Below are positions 1 to 10,874 of a stretch of DNA of 64,000 nt, piece after piece. Below the pieces are notes generated by a model, which worked only from the letters and a program-made list of their open reading frames with translations, did not search any database and was not told where the DNA came from. The position numbers were made by a program, and so were the translations under genes. This DNA comes from Leptasterias polaris. Its lineage: Eukaryota > Echinodermata > Asteroidea > Forcipulatida > Asteriidae. The stretch spans positions 4,836,001-4,900,000 of the forward strand of contig JAZGTN010000002.1 in the NCBI GenBank assembly GCA_037783415.1. The letters run 5' to 3'. Position 1 is the first letter of the stretch, and the number at the start of each line of letters is the position of its first letter.

Positions 1-1765
1 TACTCCATTAGAGCAGTTAAACCAAGGCAATTAGTTGTTTGTGTGTGTCCATTGGAAGTAAAAAAAAAAAAATCCAATTACATTAGACCTGGCTCTTTAT
101 GCTGCACCAACCCTGCCAGTAGCTGGCCTGGTGCAGCTTTATCTAAATTAGTACCCTGGGACTTATATTATATGTCAATCTGCAAGACTAGTTGGCATGC
201 AGCAGAAGTTATCTGAAAGCTTACTTGTTATAGAGAATCAGATGGTAATGAAAGTAAGCATCTTGCAAAATTATGTTTTCCGAAATGAATAAAAATATTG
301 GAATGAAAATTTTGTTTCTCAGATATCTGAGGGTTGGTGTCCGTTCGCGAATGCTGCAGCCAGACATGTAGTTCGGTACCCGCTGTCACCTTGGTAAATG
401 TGGATGGATTTGACGTTCTTGTGAATATAATGAGACATTTTGTTTCTGTTTTCTCAAGAAGGAGATATTGTATTCAGCTCAAACTTTTACATGTGACTCA
501 TTGTATCTTTCTTGATCATTGTGTAAATAAATCAGCATTTTGTTGACAACAACCAGTCTATGACCAACCTTTATTGGCTGGGCTTGTAATCTTCAAGTGA
601 CATCCTGCAGTCGCTGTTAATGCTTCTACTGCTATGGTGATGTTGCTATTGTTCTGGTGTTTTGATATTTGTTGCTTTGCTATTTGTGTATCTGTTGCTG
701 TTTGTACCTGTGATGTGGTGGATTAGTGTTGGATGCTGATTGCAGCCCTCAAATTAACCCACGGCACCCACAGCAATTGCCGTGGTGCCCTGTGCTTTTG
801 CTGTGGTGCCCTCTGCAAAGTTCCAATACAAATTTACATTTTCCTCATAGAAGTACCCCTTACCAGAGGAAAATTGCTGTGCCCCTTCAAGAGCGAAGGT
901 TAAGGTCTGTGATTGTTGATGTTAATATTTTTTTTTATTGTCAATATGTTTGCAGCTTTGTTTATACTCAGTGACAACAAGGCGGAGGAGTAGTGAAATA
1001 TCTTTAATTTTTCACTGGGAAAAGGAGTGACCCGACTTGAACTTAAGCTCAGTGCAAATCCTAAATAGATAAAAATTGCTAAATAATAATACAAAAAAAA
1101 TCCACATCCTGCCTTTTTGGGGGGTAATTCATATATACAATTCTTACCTTGCTTTAAGTAGACAATAATGAAATAGCCGTGTTAGTCTGTTAGATGAAAC
1201 AATGAAGATAGTGGTAGCACTTAATGACTAACTAATAACATTAAAAAATGCATGATGCTTACTTTCATTACTTACTTTAACATCAGAATGAGTATCCTTT
1301 CATCTTGCACATCAAAGGCTTTTCCTCATAACAATAGAACTCTTTCCACAGACCAGCGAATGTCAGTATACAATCCTGATTCCCATAGCGATCACCAACT
1401 GGGAAGCCAGTCCTCCAGCTTACATAACCAACAGGACTTCCATCTTTCCAAGTATAAACTCCTTCTACATCCAAATCATTGTAGCCAATCCATGGCTCCC
1501 CACCATAATGAGCTACAAATTCATTCTCTTCCTCTTCCAGTATGGATGCAAGATGAGCCGGTCTGCCTCTCTCAGAGAGACTCTGACAATGTTGCTCAGC
1601 GTCTTGGTAGGTTTTTGTCTCTCTGACCAACAGATAACAGTTTTCTTTAAATGACAGCCATGAAGGTGGACAATATGTTTTACCAGAACATCTACAGTCA
1701 AACAGCAGAGTTTGATTTAAGAAGACACAAATTATACACAGTAGAGACCAGAGTGTCATGGCTGG
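1..1765. repeat. Segmental duplication block, copy A
   Basis: Bases 1 to about 1,765 recur at 3,937 to about 5,700 in the same orientation with an initial offset of 3,936 bases. The first ~540 bases look identical by eye. From ~545 to ~1,140 there are about 17 differences plus a ~20 base indel near 937-955. The block carries the first and third lectin genes near its right end. The left boundary lies outside the window. Inside it, 750-900 belongs to a dispersed repeat also seen at 38,430-38,600, and 304-400 recurs inverted at 24,590-24,680. Confidence 0.9.
1283..1759 (-). CDS. Secreted C-type lectin-like protein, cluster member 1
   Basis: Single-exon gene of 158 aa. The frame is open 16 codons further upstream, but I take the start at MTLWSLLC because the two sister genes begin there (MSLWSLLC) and a hydrophobic signal peptide of ~20 residues follows. 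The mature protein is one long-form C-type lectin domain: CPPSW...NCY at the start, an AEQHC.SL helix, HLASI, WIGYND (usually WIGL), DGSPVGYVSW, then QDC and two final cysteines. The usual calcium and sugar-binding motifs are absent: where EPN or QPD would be the chain reads GFPV, and WND is replaced by WKE. It may therefore bind a ligand without calcium; this is inference. Neighbours are paralogues on the same strand. No intron is visible. Confidence 0.82.
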   Translation of the reverse strand: MTLWSLLCIICVFLNQTLLFDCRCSGKTYCPPSWLSFKENCYLLVRETKTYQDAEQHCQSLSERGRPAHLASILEEEENEFVAHYGGEPWIGYNDLDVEGVYTWKDGSPVGYVSWRTGFPVGDRYGNQDCILTFAGLWKEFYCYEEKPLMCKMKGYSF

Positions 1766-1769
1766 TGGT

Positions 1770-2980
1770 TGATGACTGCAGTTAAAACCTCTATGTGCCG
1801 ACACCAATCAAACTTACTGTTCTCAATACAATCTGTGCACAGTATTGTAGGTACATGTATAGCCAACTCAATAAAAGTGTCTTTCACTTTCTCAAGATTT
1901 GAATGGAAAAAAGTTGTTTTCATTCATGAAATGTCATCCTTCCAACTGCTTTACTGCTGGCAGTAAACCTACAGATTGTGCAGATTATATCAGCACAAAT
2001 TGTACTCCATCAAGCTAAATGACTGATATTATGAGGCAGGCTTGGTTTTATGTTTGTTAAAGGGTTTGGGTAAATCTGTCCTTCGTATCGATGGTTGGTT
2101 TCTATGGCATTAAATTAGTTTGATGCACACTTGTGCAGCTCCAATGAAACATCCAAGCTCTTTTCTTGATTACCCGTCAACTGAATTGAAAAGAAATTTT
2201 CTGGATCATGTTTAGATTAGGTATTAATGTCAAAATGGAGGCTTAGAAAATCATCAGGTGTGTGCTAGGTATATAGGGCAGTAAGGACATGACACATAGC
2301 TACAATTTTATTACTCCTGTCATTTGACCAATTATTTCAAGCCTGAAATCATTTCATCTCAAGGAGTATGCAGTCCTGTGTTGCCAAATTTGTGTTCACA
2401 TCTGGCTATATTGAAACCAAATACAATGAACCTCATGCCCATCAAACATGTCCCAATCCTTTCCATATTTCATAAAAGCAAATAAGTTGAAGGAAAACAG
2501 TAATGATGTTATCACTGCAGAAGAGTCACCACAGTTCTGACTTTTGACATTCAAGATTCAGTTGAGTTGGCCTCACCTGAATGTAACAGAAAATATTGGG
2601 GAACTTGTTAAGGCCTTATAAGTTTCACTGAAATCTGTGAACACAAATAGAAGAACTGAACCCTTTTAAGGATATGACATCCACACACTGAAAGTCTGAT
2701 GGGTATCCATGATGACTTCAAGTTCATTTATTGTTGGTGGGAATTATGATTACTGTAATCAAGTCGACAACAAATGCCTGGGAATAAAAATTATAACCTA
2801 ATAACTGTGGCCTGGGGCTTAATGCCAATAACTCTTGCTAGTCATTAGTAGGTAAACTTGACTGAACAAGAATCACACCGCATATCTTTCATTTTGTTTT
2901 GATGTCTTTGATACGAATGAAATTTAAAACAATTCTTAACTTACATTTAGTGTAGAGAGAAGATCTGACAAAGTTTACAA
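1770..2980. other. Intergenic spacer, no gene seen
   Basis: About 1.2 kb between lectin 1 and the lectin relic. AT-rich, with no coding region, RNA gene or clear repeat that I can support. Confidence 0.5.
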
Positions 2981-2984
2981 GCTC

Positions 2985-3165
2985 AGAATGAGTTTCCTTT
3001 CCATCTTGCACACTCAATAATGTTTATTTCCAACAGTACCATTGCATTGCTTTCATAGTGACTCCACATCCAATAAGATACAATCCTGATTCTACATCCA
3101 AATCATTGCAGCCAATCCATGGCTCGGCATCCTGACTAAGAACTGACTTTGTGGAATGTACCAAC
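2985..3165 (-). pseudogene. Lectin gene relic
   Basis: A decayed fragment of the neighbouring lectin family. Read on the minus strand, 3,090-3,165 matches the stretch before and through the WIGYND motif (here WIGCNDLDVE), and is closest to the fourth cluster member, sharing its KSVL.QDAE segment. The bases near 2,985-3,010 match the 3' end of the coding region. The middle is missing and the frame is not open across the piece. It lies just downstream of lectin 2 in the same orientation. Confidence 0.7.
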
Positions 3166-3222
3166 AGTATATAAATACTCAGTGTTATTTCTTGTTCATA
3201 ATTTGTAAAACTCTAATTTAAC

Positions 3223-3699
3223 TCAGAAAGTGTATCCTTGCATTTTGCAAACAGAGTATTTTGCACCTGAGCAGAAGTATTCCTTCCACAGTGTGTTGAA
3301 TGTCACTATACAATCCTGATTCCCATGGGCATCACCAACTGGGAAGCCAGGCCTCCAGCTTTCATAACCAACAGGACTTCCATCTATCCAATTATAAACT
3401 CCTTCTACATCCAAATCATTGTATCCCATCCATAGGACCGTACCATAATGAGCTACAAACTCATTCTCTTCCTCATCCAGTATGGATGCAAGATGAGCCG
3501 GTCTGCCTCTCTCAGAGAGACTCTGACAATGTTGCTCAGCGACTTTGTAGGTTTTTGTCTCTCTGACCAACAGATAACAGTTTTCTTTAAATGCCAGCCA
3601 TGAAGGTGGACAATATATTTTACCAGAACATCTACAGTCAACCAGCACAGTTTGATTTAGCAAGACACAAATTGTACACAGTAGAGACCAGAGTGACAT
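3223..3699 (-). CDS. Secreted C-type lectin-like protein, cluster member 2
   Basis: Single-exon, 158 aa, starting at MSLWSLLC with a signal peptide of ~20 residues ending near VLVDC. It is a single C-type lectin domain with the same cysteine pattern as members 1 and 3 (CPPSW, NCY, AEQHC, QDC, then two C-terminal cysteines). The calcium motifs EPN/QPD and WND are replaced by GFPV and WKE. It differs from members 1 and 3 at scattered surface-like positions, notably around TVLWMGYND and SGAKYSVCKM. It sits between the two copies of the segmental duplication, which suggests an older duplication event. Confidence 0.82.
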   Translation of the reverse strand: MSLWSLLCTICVLLNQTVLVDCRCSGKIYCPPSWLAFKENCYLLVRETKTYKVAEQHCQSLSERGRPAHLASILDEEENEFVAHYGTVLWMGYNDLDVEGVYNWIDGSPVGYESWRPGFPVGDAHGNQDCIVTFNTLWKEYFCSGAKYSVCKMQGYTF

Positions 3700-3936
3700 G
3701 GTTGGTGGTTGGTGATTACAACTTCTGGTGGGTTACGTCTTTATCACATCATGTGTTTCAAACAACAAGTGTTTATAATGTACTGCAAACAATAATAATT
3801 CAGTCCTGTTCCCAAAGTACTACCTTGATGTGCCTGGTGCAGTCTTCATATCCATCCGGCAATGACGTTTATTTTTCATTTAGTTTTGATGAACTTAAGA
3901 AGCAACCCCACTTATCAAAAACAAATTATGAAATGA

Positions 3937-5700
3937 TACTCCATTAGAGCAGTTAAACCAAGGCAATTAGTTGTTTGTGTGTGTCCATTGGAAGTAAAAA
4001 AAAAAAAATCCAATTACATTAGACCTGGCTCTTTATGCTGCACCAACCCTGCCAGTAGCTGGCCTGGTGCAGCTTTATCTAAATTAGTACCCTGGGACTT
4101 ATATTATATGTCAATCTGCAAGACTAGTTGGCATGCAGCAGAAGTTATCTGAAAGCTTACTTGTTATAGAGAATCAGATGGTAATGAAAGTAAGCATCTT
4201 GCAAAATTATGTTTTCCGAAATGAATAAAAATATTGGAATGAAAATTTTGTTTCTCAGATATCTGAGGGTTGGTGTCCGTTCGCGAATGCTGCAGCCAGA
4301 CATGTAGTTCGGTACCCGCTGTCACCTTGGTAAATGTGGATGGATTTGACGTTCTTGTGAATATAATGAGACATTTTGTTTCTGTTTTCTCAAGAAGGAG
4401 ATATTGTATTCAGCTCAAACTTTTACATGTGACTCATTGTATCTTTCTTGATCATTGTGTAAATAAATCAGCATTTTGTTGACAACAACCAGTCTATGAC
4501 CCAACCTTTAATGGCTGGGCTTGTAATCTTCAAGTGACATCCTGCAGTCGCTGTTAATGCTTCTACTGCTATGGTGATGTTGCTATTGTTCTGGTGTTTT
4601 GATATTTGTTGCTTTTCTATTTGTGTATCCGTTGCTGTTTGTACCTTTGATGTGGAGTGGATTAGTGTTGGATGCTGATTGCAGCCCTCAAATTAAACCA
4701 CGGCACCCACAGCAATTGCCGTGGTCCACTGTGCTTTTGCTGTGGTGCCCTCTGCAAAGTTCCAATACAAATTTACCTTTTCCTCATAGAAGTACCCCTT
4801 ACCAGAGGAAAATTGCTGTGCCCCTTCAAGAGTGAAGGTTAAGGTCTGTGATTGTTGATGTTAATATTTTTTTTCAGCTTTGTTTATACTCGGTGACAAC
4901 ATGGCGTAGGAGTAGTGAAATATCTTTAATTTTTCACTGGGAAAAGGAGTGACCTGACTTGAACTTAAGCTCAGTGCAAATCATCAATAGATAAAAATTG
5001 CTAAATAATAATACAAAAAAAATCCACATCCTGCCTTTTTGGGGGGTAATTCATATATACAATTCTTACCTTACTTTAGGTAGACAATAATGAACTAGCC
5101 ATGTTAGTCTGGTAGCACTTAATGACTAACTAATAAAAGAAAAGAAAACAAATTATGCTTACTTTCATTACTTACTTTAAGTGTAAGAGTACAATCTTGA
5201 CAGGTAAACAACTTCAGAATGAGTATCCTTTCATCTTGCACATCAAAGGAATCTCCTCGTAACAAAAGAACTCTTTCCACAGACCAGCGCGTGTCAGTAT
5301 ACAATCCTGATTCCCATAGGCATCACCAACTGGGAAGCCAGGCCTCCAGCTTTCATAACCAACAGGACTTCTATCTATCCAAGTATAAACTCCTTCTACA
5401 TCCAAATCATTGTATCCCATCCATAGCTCCCCACCATAATGAGCTACAAACTCATTTTCTTCCTCATCCAGTATGGATGCAAGATGAGCCGGTCTGCCTC
5501 TCTCAGAGAGACTCTGGCAATGTTGCTCAGCGTCTTGGTAGGTTTTTGTCTCTCTGACCAACAGATAACAGTTGTCTTTAAATGCCAGCCATGAAGGTGG
5601 ACAATATGTTTTATCAGAACATCTACAGTCAACCAGCACAGTTTGATTTAAGAAGACACAAATTAAACACAGTAGAGACCAGAGTGACATGGCTGGTGGT
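3937..5700. repeat. Segmental duplication block, copy B
   Basis: Second copy of the block at 1-1,765. It ends just upstream of the lectin 3 start codon, where the two copies stop matching (after the shared GCTGGTGGT near 1,760 and 5,700). Divergence rises from none in the first ~540 bases to about 3% in the next 600 and about 27 substitutions across the 477-base coding region. Confidence 0.9.
5214..5690 (-). CDS. Secreted C-type lectin-like protein, cluster member 3
   Basis: Single-exon, 158 aa, starting MSLWSLLC with an N-terminal signal peptide, then one C-type lectin domain with all framework cysteines and the WMGYND core. It is the duplicate partner of member 1 but differs from it at about 18 or 19 residues, including G to R in DGSPVGY, V to E in VSW, and changes in the final loop (TRAGLWKEFFC). 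Like its sisters it lacks EPN/QPD and WND, so canonical calcium-dependent sugar binding is unlikely. The role is presumably extracellular recognition, inferred from family and signal peptide. Confidence 0.82.
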   Translation of the reverse strand: MSLWSLLCLICVFLNQTVLVDCRCSDKTYCPPSWLAFKDNCYLLVRETKTYQDAEQHCQSLSERGRPAHLASILDEEENEFVAHYGGELWMGYNDLDVEGVYTWIDRSPVGYESWRPGFPVGDAYGNQDCILTRAGLWKEFFCYEEIPLMCKMKGYSF

Positions 5701-5705
5701 AGAAG

Positions 5706-6850
5706 GCTGCAATTTCAGTCTCTAGATAGGTTTGTATAGCATTGAAACATACCATTATCTGTATACAGTAGTACATACAAATAGGTATACATGTAACACA
5801 ATGTATATATTATATGTCTTATTTACTAAAGATTTTAATAGAAAATATGAGTTTGATATCAACAACCAGAACCCCTGAAACGTTTTATATTTACAGACAC
5901 ATCAATAACGTAATGCCAAAAAACTGCCCCCCAAAAAACACGAAATAAAAATACTGGCGTAAAATCAGTCGTGTACCCTGTGTCACACATAAGACAACAC
6001 AAGATAAATACTATGAGGCACCAGACTAATTTCTATCACGTTGCTAGTGGTGAGTTGTCAAAATAAATCAACGGAGGAAGACAGAAAAAGTAGTATTCCT
6101 GAATGTATCTGTTGCTACTTTTTTTTCTTTAATTATATATCTGATGAAATGTATGTGTTTCTTACTTCTCACAATATTTTTTTGACAAAAAACAGCGGAC
6201 TGAAGGGATTTTCGAAGGTGAAATCTGCTGTCCGTGAAGTTCACGACGTCGTCAGCGTGTGTGTGTACGCAGTAAATGTTTGGGTGACTTTCGGATACCT
6301 TTGCGTGCGTAGACATTGTGGTAGTCCATTTGCGAAACTTGCCCAATACAGAATACTATTACACGGCGGTAATCGGACGATTCTTAATAAAGCAAGGAAC
6401 GCCATTTGGGCGCAAAATTGAAAAATCTCAAATTGTGTCGTTTCGTCGTATGTATTTTTACTCGGAAAAAGCCACAAAAAACATTTTTCCGGGGATGGGA
6501 AAAATTGGCATCAAGTGGATTTTTATTCTTTAGTGTTTCAAGAGTAATCCCTGAAATTTTCAAAGATTGTATACAAAATTGCATATGGGAAAACTTTTTT
6601 GACCATAAGCCCACTGACTACTGACTGTTTATTAAATCTGTTTCATATCAGAGGTTGATTTCTATTAGATACTTAGATTGTATTGATTAAACAGGACCCT
6701 TGATATTGGTAAATATTCTGGGATTGTGTTTAGGTCAGATGATTCAAACCAAAATGTAGTCTAATGAATATCACCACAGGTTAGTGGTGAAGATAAACAA
6801 AAATATGGTGGGTTTGTACCATGAAAATATTGCATTAAACTCACCATACT
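5706..6850. other. Spacer with no supported gene
   Basis: Open stretches exist around 6,040-6,620 in several frames on both strands, but none has a recognisable domain, biased codon use or splice context. I treat them as chance frames. Confidence 0.4.
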
Positions 6851-6854
6851 TTCG

Positions 6855-7215
6855 TGGCGTGTCGTGGCCGAGCGGTCTAGGTCACCGGACCTGAGCTCTG
6901 GTGTAGTCAGCAGCAGAGTGTGGGTTCGATACCCGGTCATGACACTTGTGCCCCTGAGCAAGGCACTTAACCATAATTGCTTCGAAAAAAGTTGGGAAGG
7001 TAGTGCATTCTGCTCTACCAGCCAGGCTCCTAGTGGATGATACCCATGCCTACATCCTTACAGACAGTACAGGGGGTAACCCTGTTTCATCCCCAGGAGT
7101 AGGAGGCAACGTGCCCCTTGTTTAAATTGATTCGGGTCGATAGCCCAAATCAGTTATGTGTAGCCCTCACCTTGAAGTGGCCGTCCGTGGCCTTGTGAGT
7201 GAGGCGATATCTCAT
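6855..7215 (+). mobile_element. tRNA-derived SINE, family A head with variant body
   Basis: The head GTGGCCGAGCGGTCTAGG resembles the A box region of a type II (Ser/Leu) tRNA and is followed by a B-box-like GGTTCGATACC and then GACACTTGTG...CAAGGCACTTAACC. The same head occurs at 29,725 and 31,753 (plus) and 13,250 (minus). The body after ~6,980 differs from the full copy at 31,753, so this may be a subfamily or chimera. Confidence 0.75.
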
Positions 7216-7261
7216 AAAAAATGTTTTTTTAAATACTAATTAAATATTGGATATGCATGAG

Positions 7262-7365
7262 TACAATATAGCAGATTATAATCTTGATTTGAAATCTGGA
7301 CTGGTTCGCCTCGTGATAAAATGGAACTGTCCAGATTTCATTGAGTGATTATACTCTGCGATATT
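7262..7365. mobile_element. Small foldback element, copy 1
   Basis: A ~100-base sequence whose halves are imperfect inverted repeats: GCAGATTATAATC with AAATCTGGA on the left, and TCCAGATTTCA with GATTATACTCTGC on the right. A related copy sits at 17,262-17,345 inside a ZCCHC8 intron, so it is a dispersed MITE-like family. Confidence 0.6.
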
Positions 7366-7473
7366 TTATGAATCAAATTCATCCTATTTATATCTGCCTT
7401 GTTGACAAAAATTTGCTGTTATTTTCTTCAGATATGAAGAGATCCTGCGCGCTGATCTACTTCTGTAGTTCTG

Positions 7474-8208
7474 TATAGTTATAGCAATGGTACAGTTATA
7501 ACAATGGTAGAGTTATAGCAATGGTACAGTTATAACAATGGTACAGTTATAGCAACAGTAGTTATAACAATGGTGCAGTTATAACAATGGTGCAGTTATA
7601 GCAATGGTAGAGTTATAGCAATGGTACAGTTATAGCAACGGTACAGTTATAACAATGGTACAGTTATAACAATGGTAGAGTTATAACAATGGTACAGTTA
7701 TAACAATGGTAGAGTTATAGCAATGGTACAGTTATAGCAATGGTACAGTTATAACAATGGTAGAGTTATAGCAATGGTACAGTTATAACAATGGTACAGT
7801 TATAGCAACAGTAGTTATAACAATGGTGCAGTTATAGCAACAGTAGTTATAACAATGGTGCAGTTATAACAATGGTGCAGTTATAGCAATGGTAGAGTTA
7901 TAGCAACGGTACAGTTATAGCAATGGTACAGTTATAACAATGGTACAGTTATAACAATGGTAGAGTTATAGCAATGGTACAGTTATAACAATGGTACAGT
8001 TATAGCAATGGTAGAGTTATAGCAATGGTACAGTTATAACAATGGTGCAGTTATAGCAATGGTACATTTTTAGCAATGGTACAGTTATAGCAACAGTAGT
8101 TATAACAATGGTACAGTTTACAATGGTACAGTTATAACAATGGTAGAGTTATAGCAATGGTACAGTTACATTATAACAATGGTACAGTTATAACAATAGT
8201 GCAGTTAA
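7474..8208. repeat. 17 bp minisatellite (~43 copies)
   Basis: Tandem array of ACAGTTATAACAATGGT and close variants (AGAGTTATAGCAATGGT, TGCAGTTATAAC..., and a shortened AACAGTAGTTATAAC form). Variants recur in blocks, indicating segmental amplification. No coding frame. Confidence 0.95.
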
Positions 8209-8628
8209 AGGTTGTTTGAACTCAAGAGGCACAGATGTGGTATTTCCTTCCACCAAGTAAGCAACTTTATTGCTTCTTTTTTAATGTGAGCAAGCAAGCT
8301 ATGAATTGGTGCAGCAACTCTCTTTCTGTCAAGGGAACAGTCACACTTCGTTACATAGGCAGGTTGATATTGTTAAACAATTTACTCATTTATTGCATCG
8401 GTTGAGTATGAGATGGTCTCAACTTCTGTAAACAACATCTGAGTAATGAGTAAGGTGGACGTTTTTCTTGAAACTGGTCGTGCTTCCTGCAGAAGTGGGT
8501 TTGTTAGCAGACCACTGGTTATCTGTTTATAACTGCTTTTTTTTGTTTTTTTGTTTTTTCTTTTTTATCAAAAACTGTGAATTTTGTTGTTTACCTTTAC
8601 GATGGAACAGCATGATGTTGTTCTAGGC

Positions 8629-9178
8629 TTAGAATGTATATCCTTTCATCTTGCAAATTGAATACATCTTGACTTGGCACCAGAGCTCCTTCCATTCTGG
8701 CCCTTTATTCATCAACATACAGTCCTGGTCCCCAGAGCCCATTCCACCTGGGTAGCCCAGTCCCCAGCTGACGTAACCAACAGGACTTCCATCTATCCAA
8801 GTATAAACTCCTTCTACATCCAAATCATTGTAGCCAATCCATGACTCTGCATCCTGACCAAGAACTGACTTTGTGTACTTTGCCACAAACTCATATGGAT
8901 GCAAGATGAGCCGGTCTGCCTCTCCTAGAGTGACTCTGGCAATGTTGCTCAGCGTCTTGGTAGGTTTTCCCCTCTCCAACCACCAAGTAACAATTGTCTT
9001 TAAATGCCAGCCATGAAGCTGGACAATATGTCTGTTTTCGACAAAAGAGTTTGCAATTAACCACAAGCGTCTGGTTTAACATTTGAAGAAAAGCACAAAG
9101 ATATAACAGAAATCGGATAGACTTCTTATTGAAGCGAAAAACGTGGATTGAAAACTGGTATCCAGGAAAAGATTTCAT
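8629..9178 (-). pseudogene. Frameshifted C-type lectin-like gene, cluster member 4
   Basis: The N-terminal half (from 9,178 to ~8,893) encodes a signal-peptide-like segment and the first part of the lectin domain through HLASI, where a stop follows. The C-terminal half continues in another frame from EFVAKY through WIGYNDLDVE to CKMKGYTF. Against members 1-3 the break coincides with loss of 17 bases at about 8,893, which removes the acidic EEEN segment and shifts the frame. This copy has its own sequence in the WKELWC region and extra residues KSVLGQDAE. If the base calls are right it is a pseudogene; a truncated secreted product is the alternative. Confidence 0.75.
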
Positions 9179-9807
9179 TTTATGTTTAACGGTGCTGATT
9201 GATTACGAGTCCTTGACTCTACATGTAACTGTTTGTGGATCACCTGCATGTTGTTCTACATTCCATCGGAGAGTTTTGCCGTCTTCCAAATCTACAAACA
9301 AGGGATGCTTTAATGTACAATGGACATAGCAGCTCTTCAAACATGCCAACTCATTTACTCATCCAACGTTGTATTCAAAATTCCCTCCTCTGGATTTGTC
9401 TTAGTGGCACTGTGCATCTTTCCTCAATTGGAACCGTTGCTGTGCACTCAGTCAATAAGCATCAAGGGTGGTGGTTGCTCTTTACTACGTTACAACTCTC
9501 CTTCTGTCCATGACATAAACCATTCAAAACCATTTAACTGCTCAGGTTTTGTGTGGTAGAGCAACCATGCACAGAACTGTTTTGTCTACAAAATAGATGT
9601 ATTCACTACAGGATATAATGTTGCAGTCTTGCAAAGCGCGTCTGTTATTCAAACGATATTAAATAGTCGGGCAGTCGAAGGATAAACTAATTTAAAACAA
9701 CTATCCTTGGCATCTACATGCATTATCTCCTGATATTAGTATCGCATCTAATTAGTACGGATTTTTTCCCGCACTTCAATTTTATTTTACGTCATTATCA
9801 TGATTGT

Positions 9808-10020
9808 GGAGTATCGTGGAGCTGTTTAGTGCCATGGACTCAAATTCTGTAATTTACATAATGTGGGTTCAAATCCAGGCCTGGTTAGTCGCGACTCTTG
9901 TGTCCTGGAGCAAGGCACTTTATCATAACTGCTTCTCTTCACCCAGGAGTACAAATGTTTACCGGGGAGTAAAGTGCGATGGACTGGCGTCCTGTCCAGG
10001 GGAATAGAAAGATTCTCAGT
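9808..10020 (+). mobile_element. SINE remnant with family A-type head
   Basis: Contains a degraded tRNA-like head with GGGTTCAAATCC as B box, then CGACTCTTGTGTCC and CAAGGCACTTTATC, the same junction seen in the other family A copies. A different tail follows (AGTAAAGTGCGATGGACTGG...). Diverged copy. Confidence 0.6.
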
Positions 10021-10874
10021 CGTTTAATGCCAATGTGGTGATGTACAATGACTGTCGTGCCACCCGCTAGTCACTGTACATCACCACAGAGGACCGCAAA
10101 CACCGCTTATACACCGGGCGGCTTATTCGCCGGGCGGCTTATACACTGACGCATACATCTTGTTTTGACAAATTCTGTGCATTGCAGCTTAAACAGCGGG
10201 CGGCTTATATGCCGAAGATTACGGTAGTATTAGTTAGTACTTTACACTGCAGTTGGCTGCCTCCAAGTTGCCTGTAAAAATAACCTTGTGTGACATAGCC
10301 CTTGAATTGATTTTTCCCGCCCTTCAATTTTTCCAAAATCATCATTTTATTGGTCGTTAAAGCACCGGTTCATTTCAGAACCACCACCATACATAGAGGG
10401 AGAGAGAGTTTTATGTACATAGTGTCTTTGCAAATCTCACTGGGCAACTTTATCACCTTACTGCATTTGAGAAATTGATTGAGATGATCATGAAGGTGCT
10501 GGCAGGTGAGGCACAGCTTGGAGAAAAATTGCTCATTTGCTAAATCGTCAAATTGGCTCCTCCATTGGCCCAATAGATATCAATGACAAAATCATGCAAT
10601 CTGTAGTTGAGAATAACAATATGGTCATATGGATAAATTTATAAGCAATTTGTAAAAAGATGGATGGACATGAATAATATCAATCACGGCCACTTGAAGG
10701 GCACCAACGGAGATGGCTGCTATAAGGCCTGTGAGAAATATTTATTGGAGATGATCAATGTTGTTTTTGGGGGGGTCAAGTGTCTTTATGAAAGTAGGCC
10801 CTTGTTGTAGAAATCAGTACTGGGTTTTCCTTCTTAATTTGTATTTACTTTGTTCCCCCCTCTTCTCATTTCAG
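10021..10874. other. Region upstream of ZCCHC8 exons, no firm feature
   Basis: The missing ZCCHC8 N-terminal exons should lie upstream of 10,875 on the plus strand, but I could not identify one here. A stretch at 10,547-10,645 (GPIDINDKIM...) weakly recalls the human ZCCHC8 segment around GPILQILFMNN, but it lacks good splice sites. Small GGGCGGCTTAT repeats lie at 10,110-10,215. Confidence 0.3.

Noticed and set aside
6041..6624. Several overlapping frames of 70 to 126 codons
   Set aside because: They overlap on both strands with no domain, signal or codon pattern, so they are probably chance.
10396..10645. Candidate ZCCHC8 upstream exons (frame with ...MIMKVLAG before GTGAGG; frame with GPIDINDKIM)
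   Set aside because: Resemblance to the human protein is too weak and suitable acceptor or donor sites are missing.
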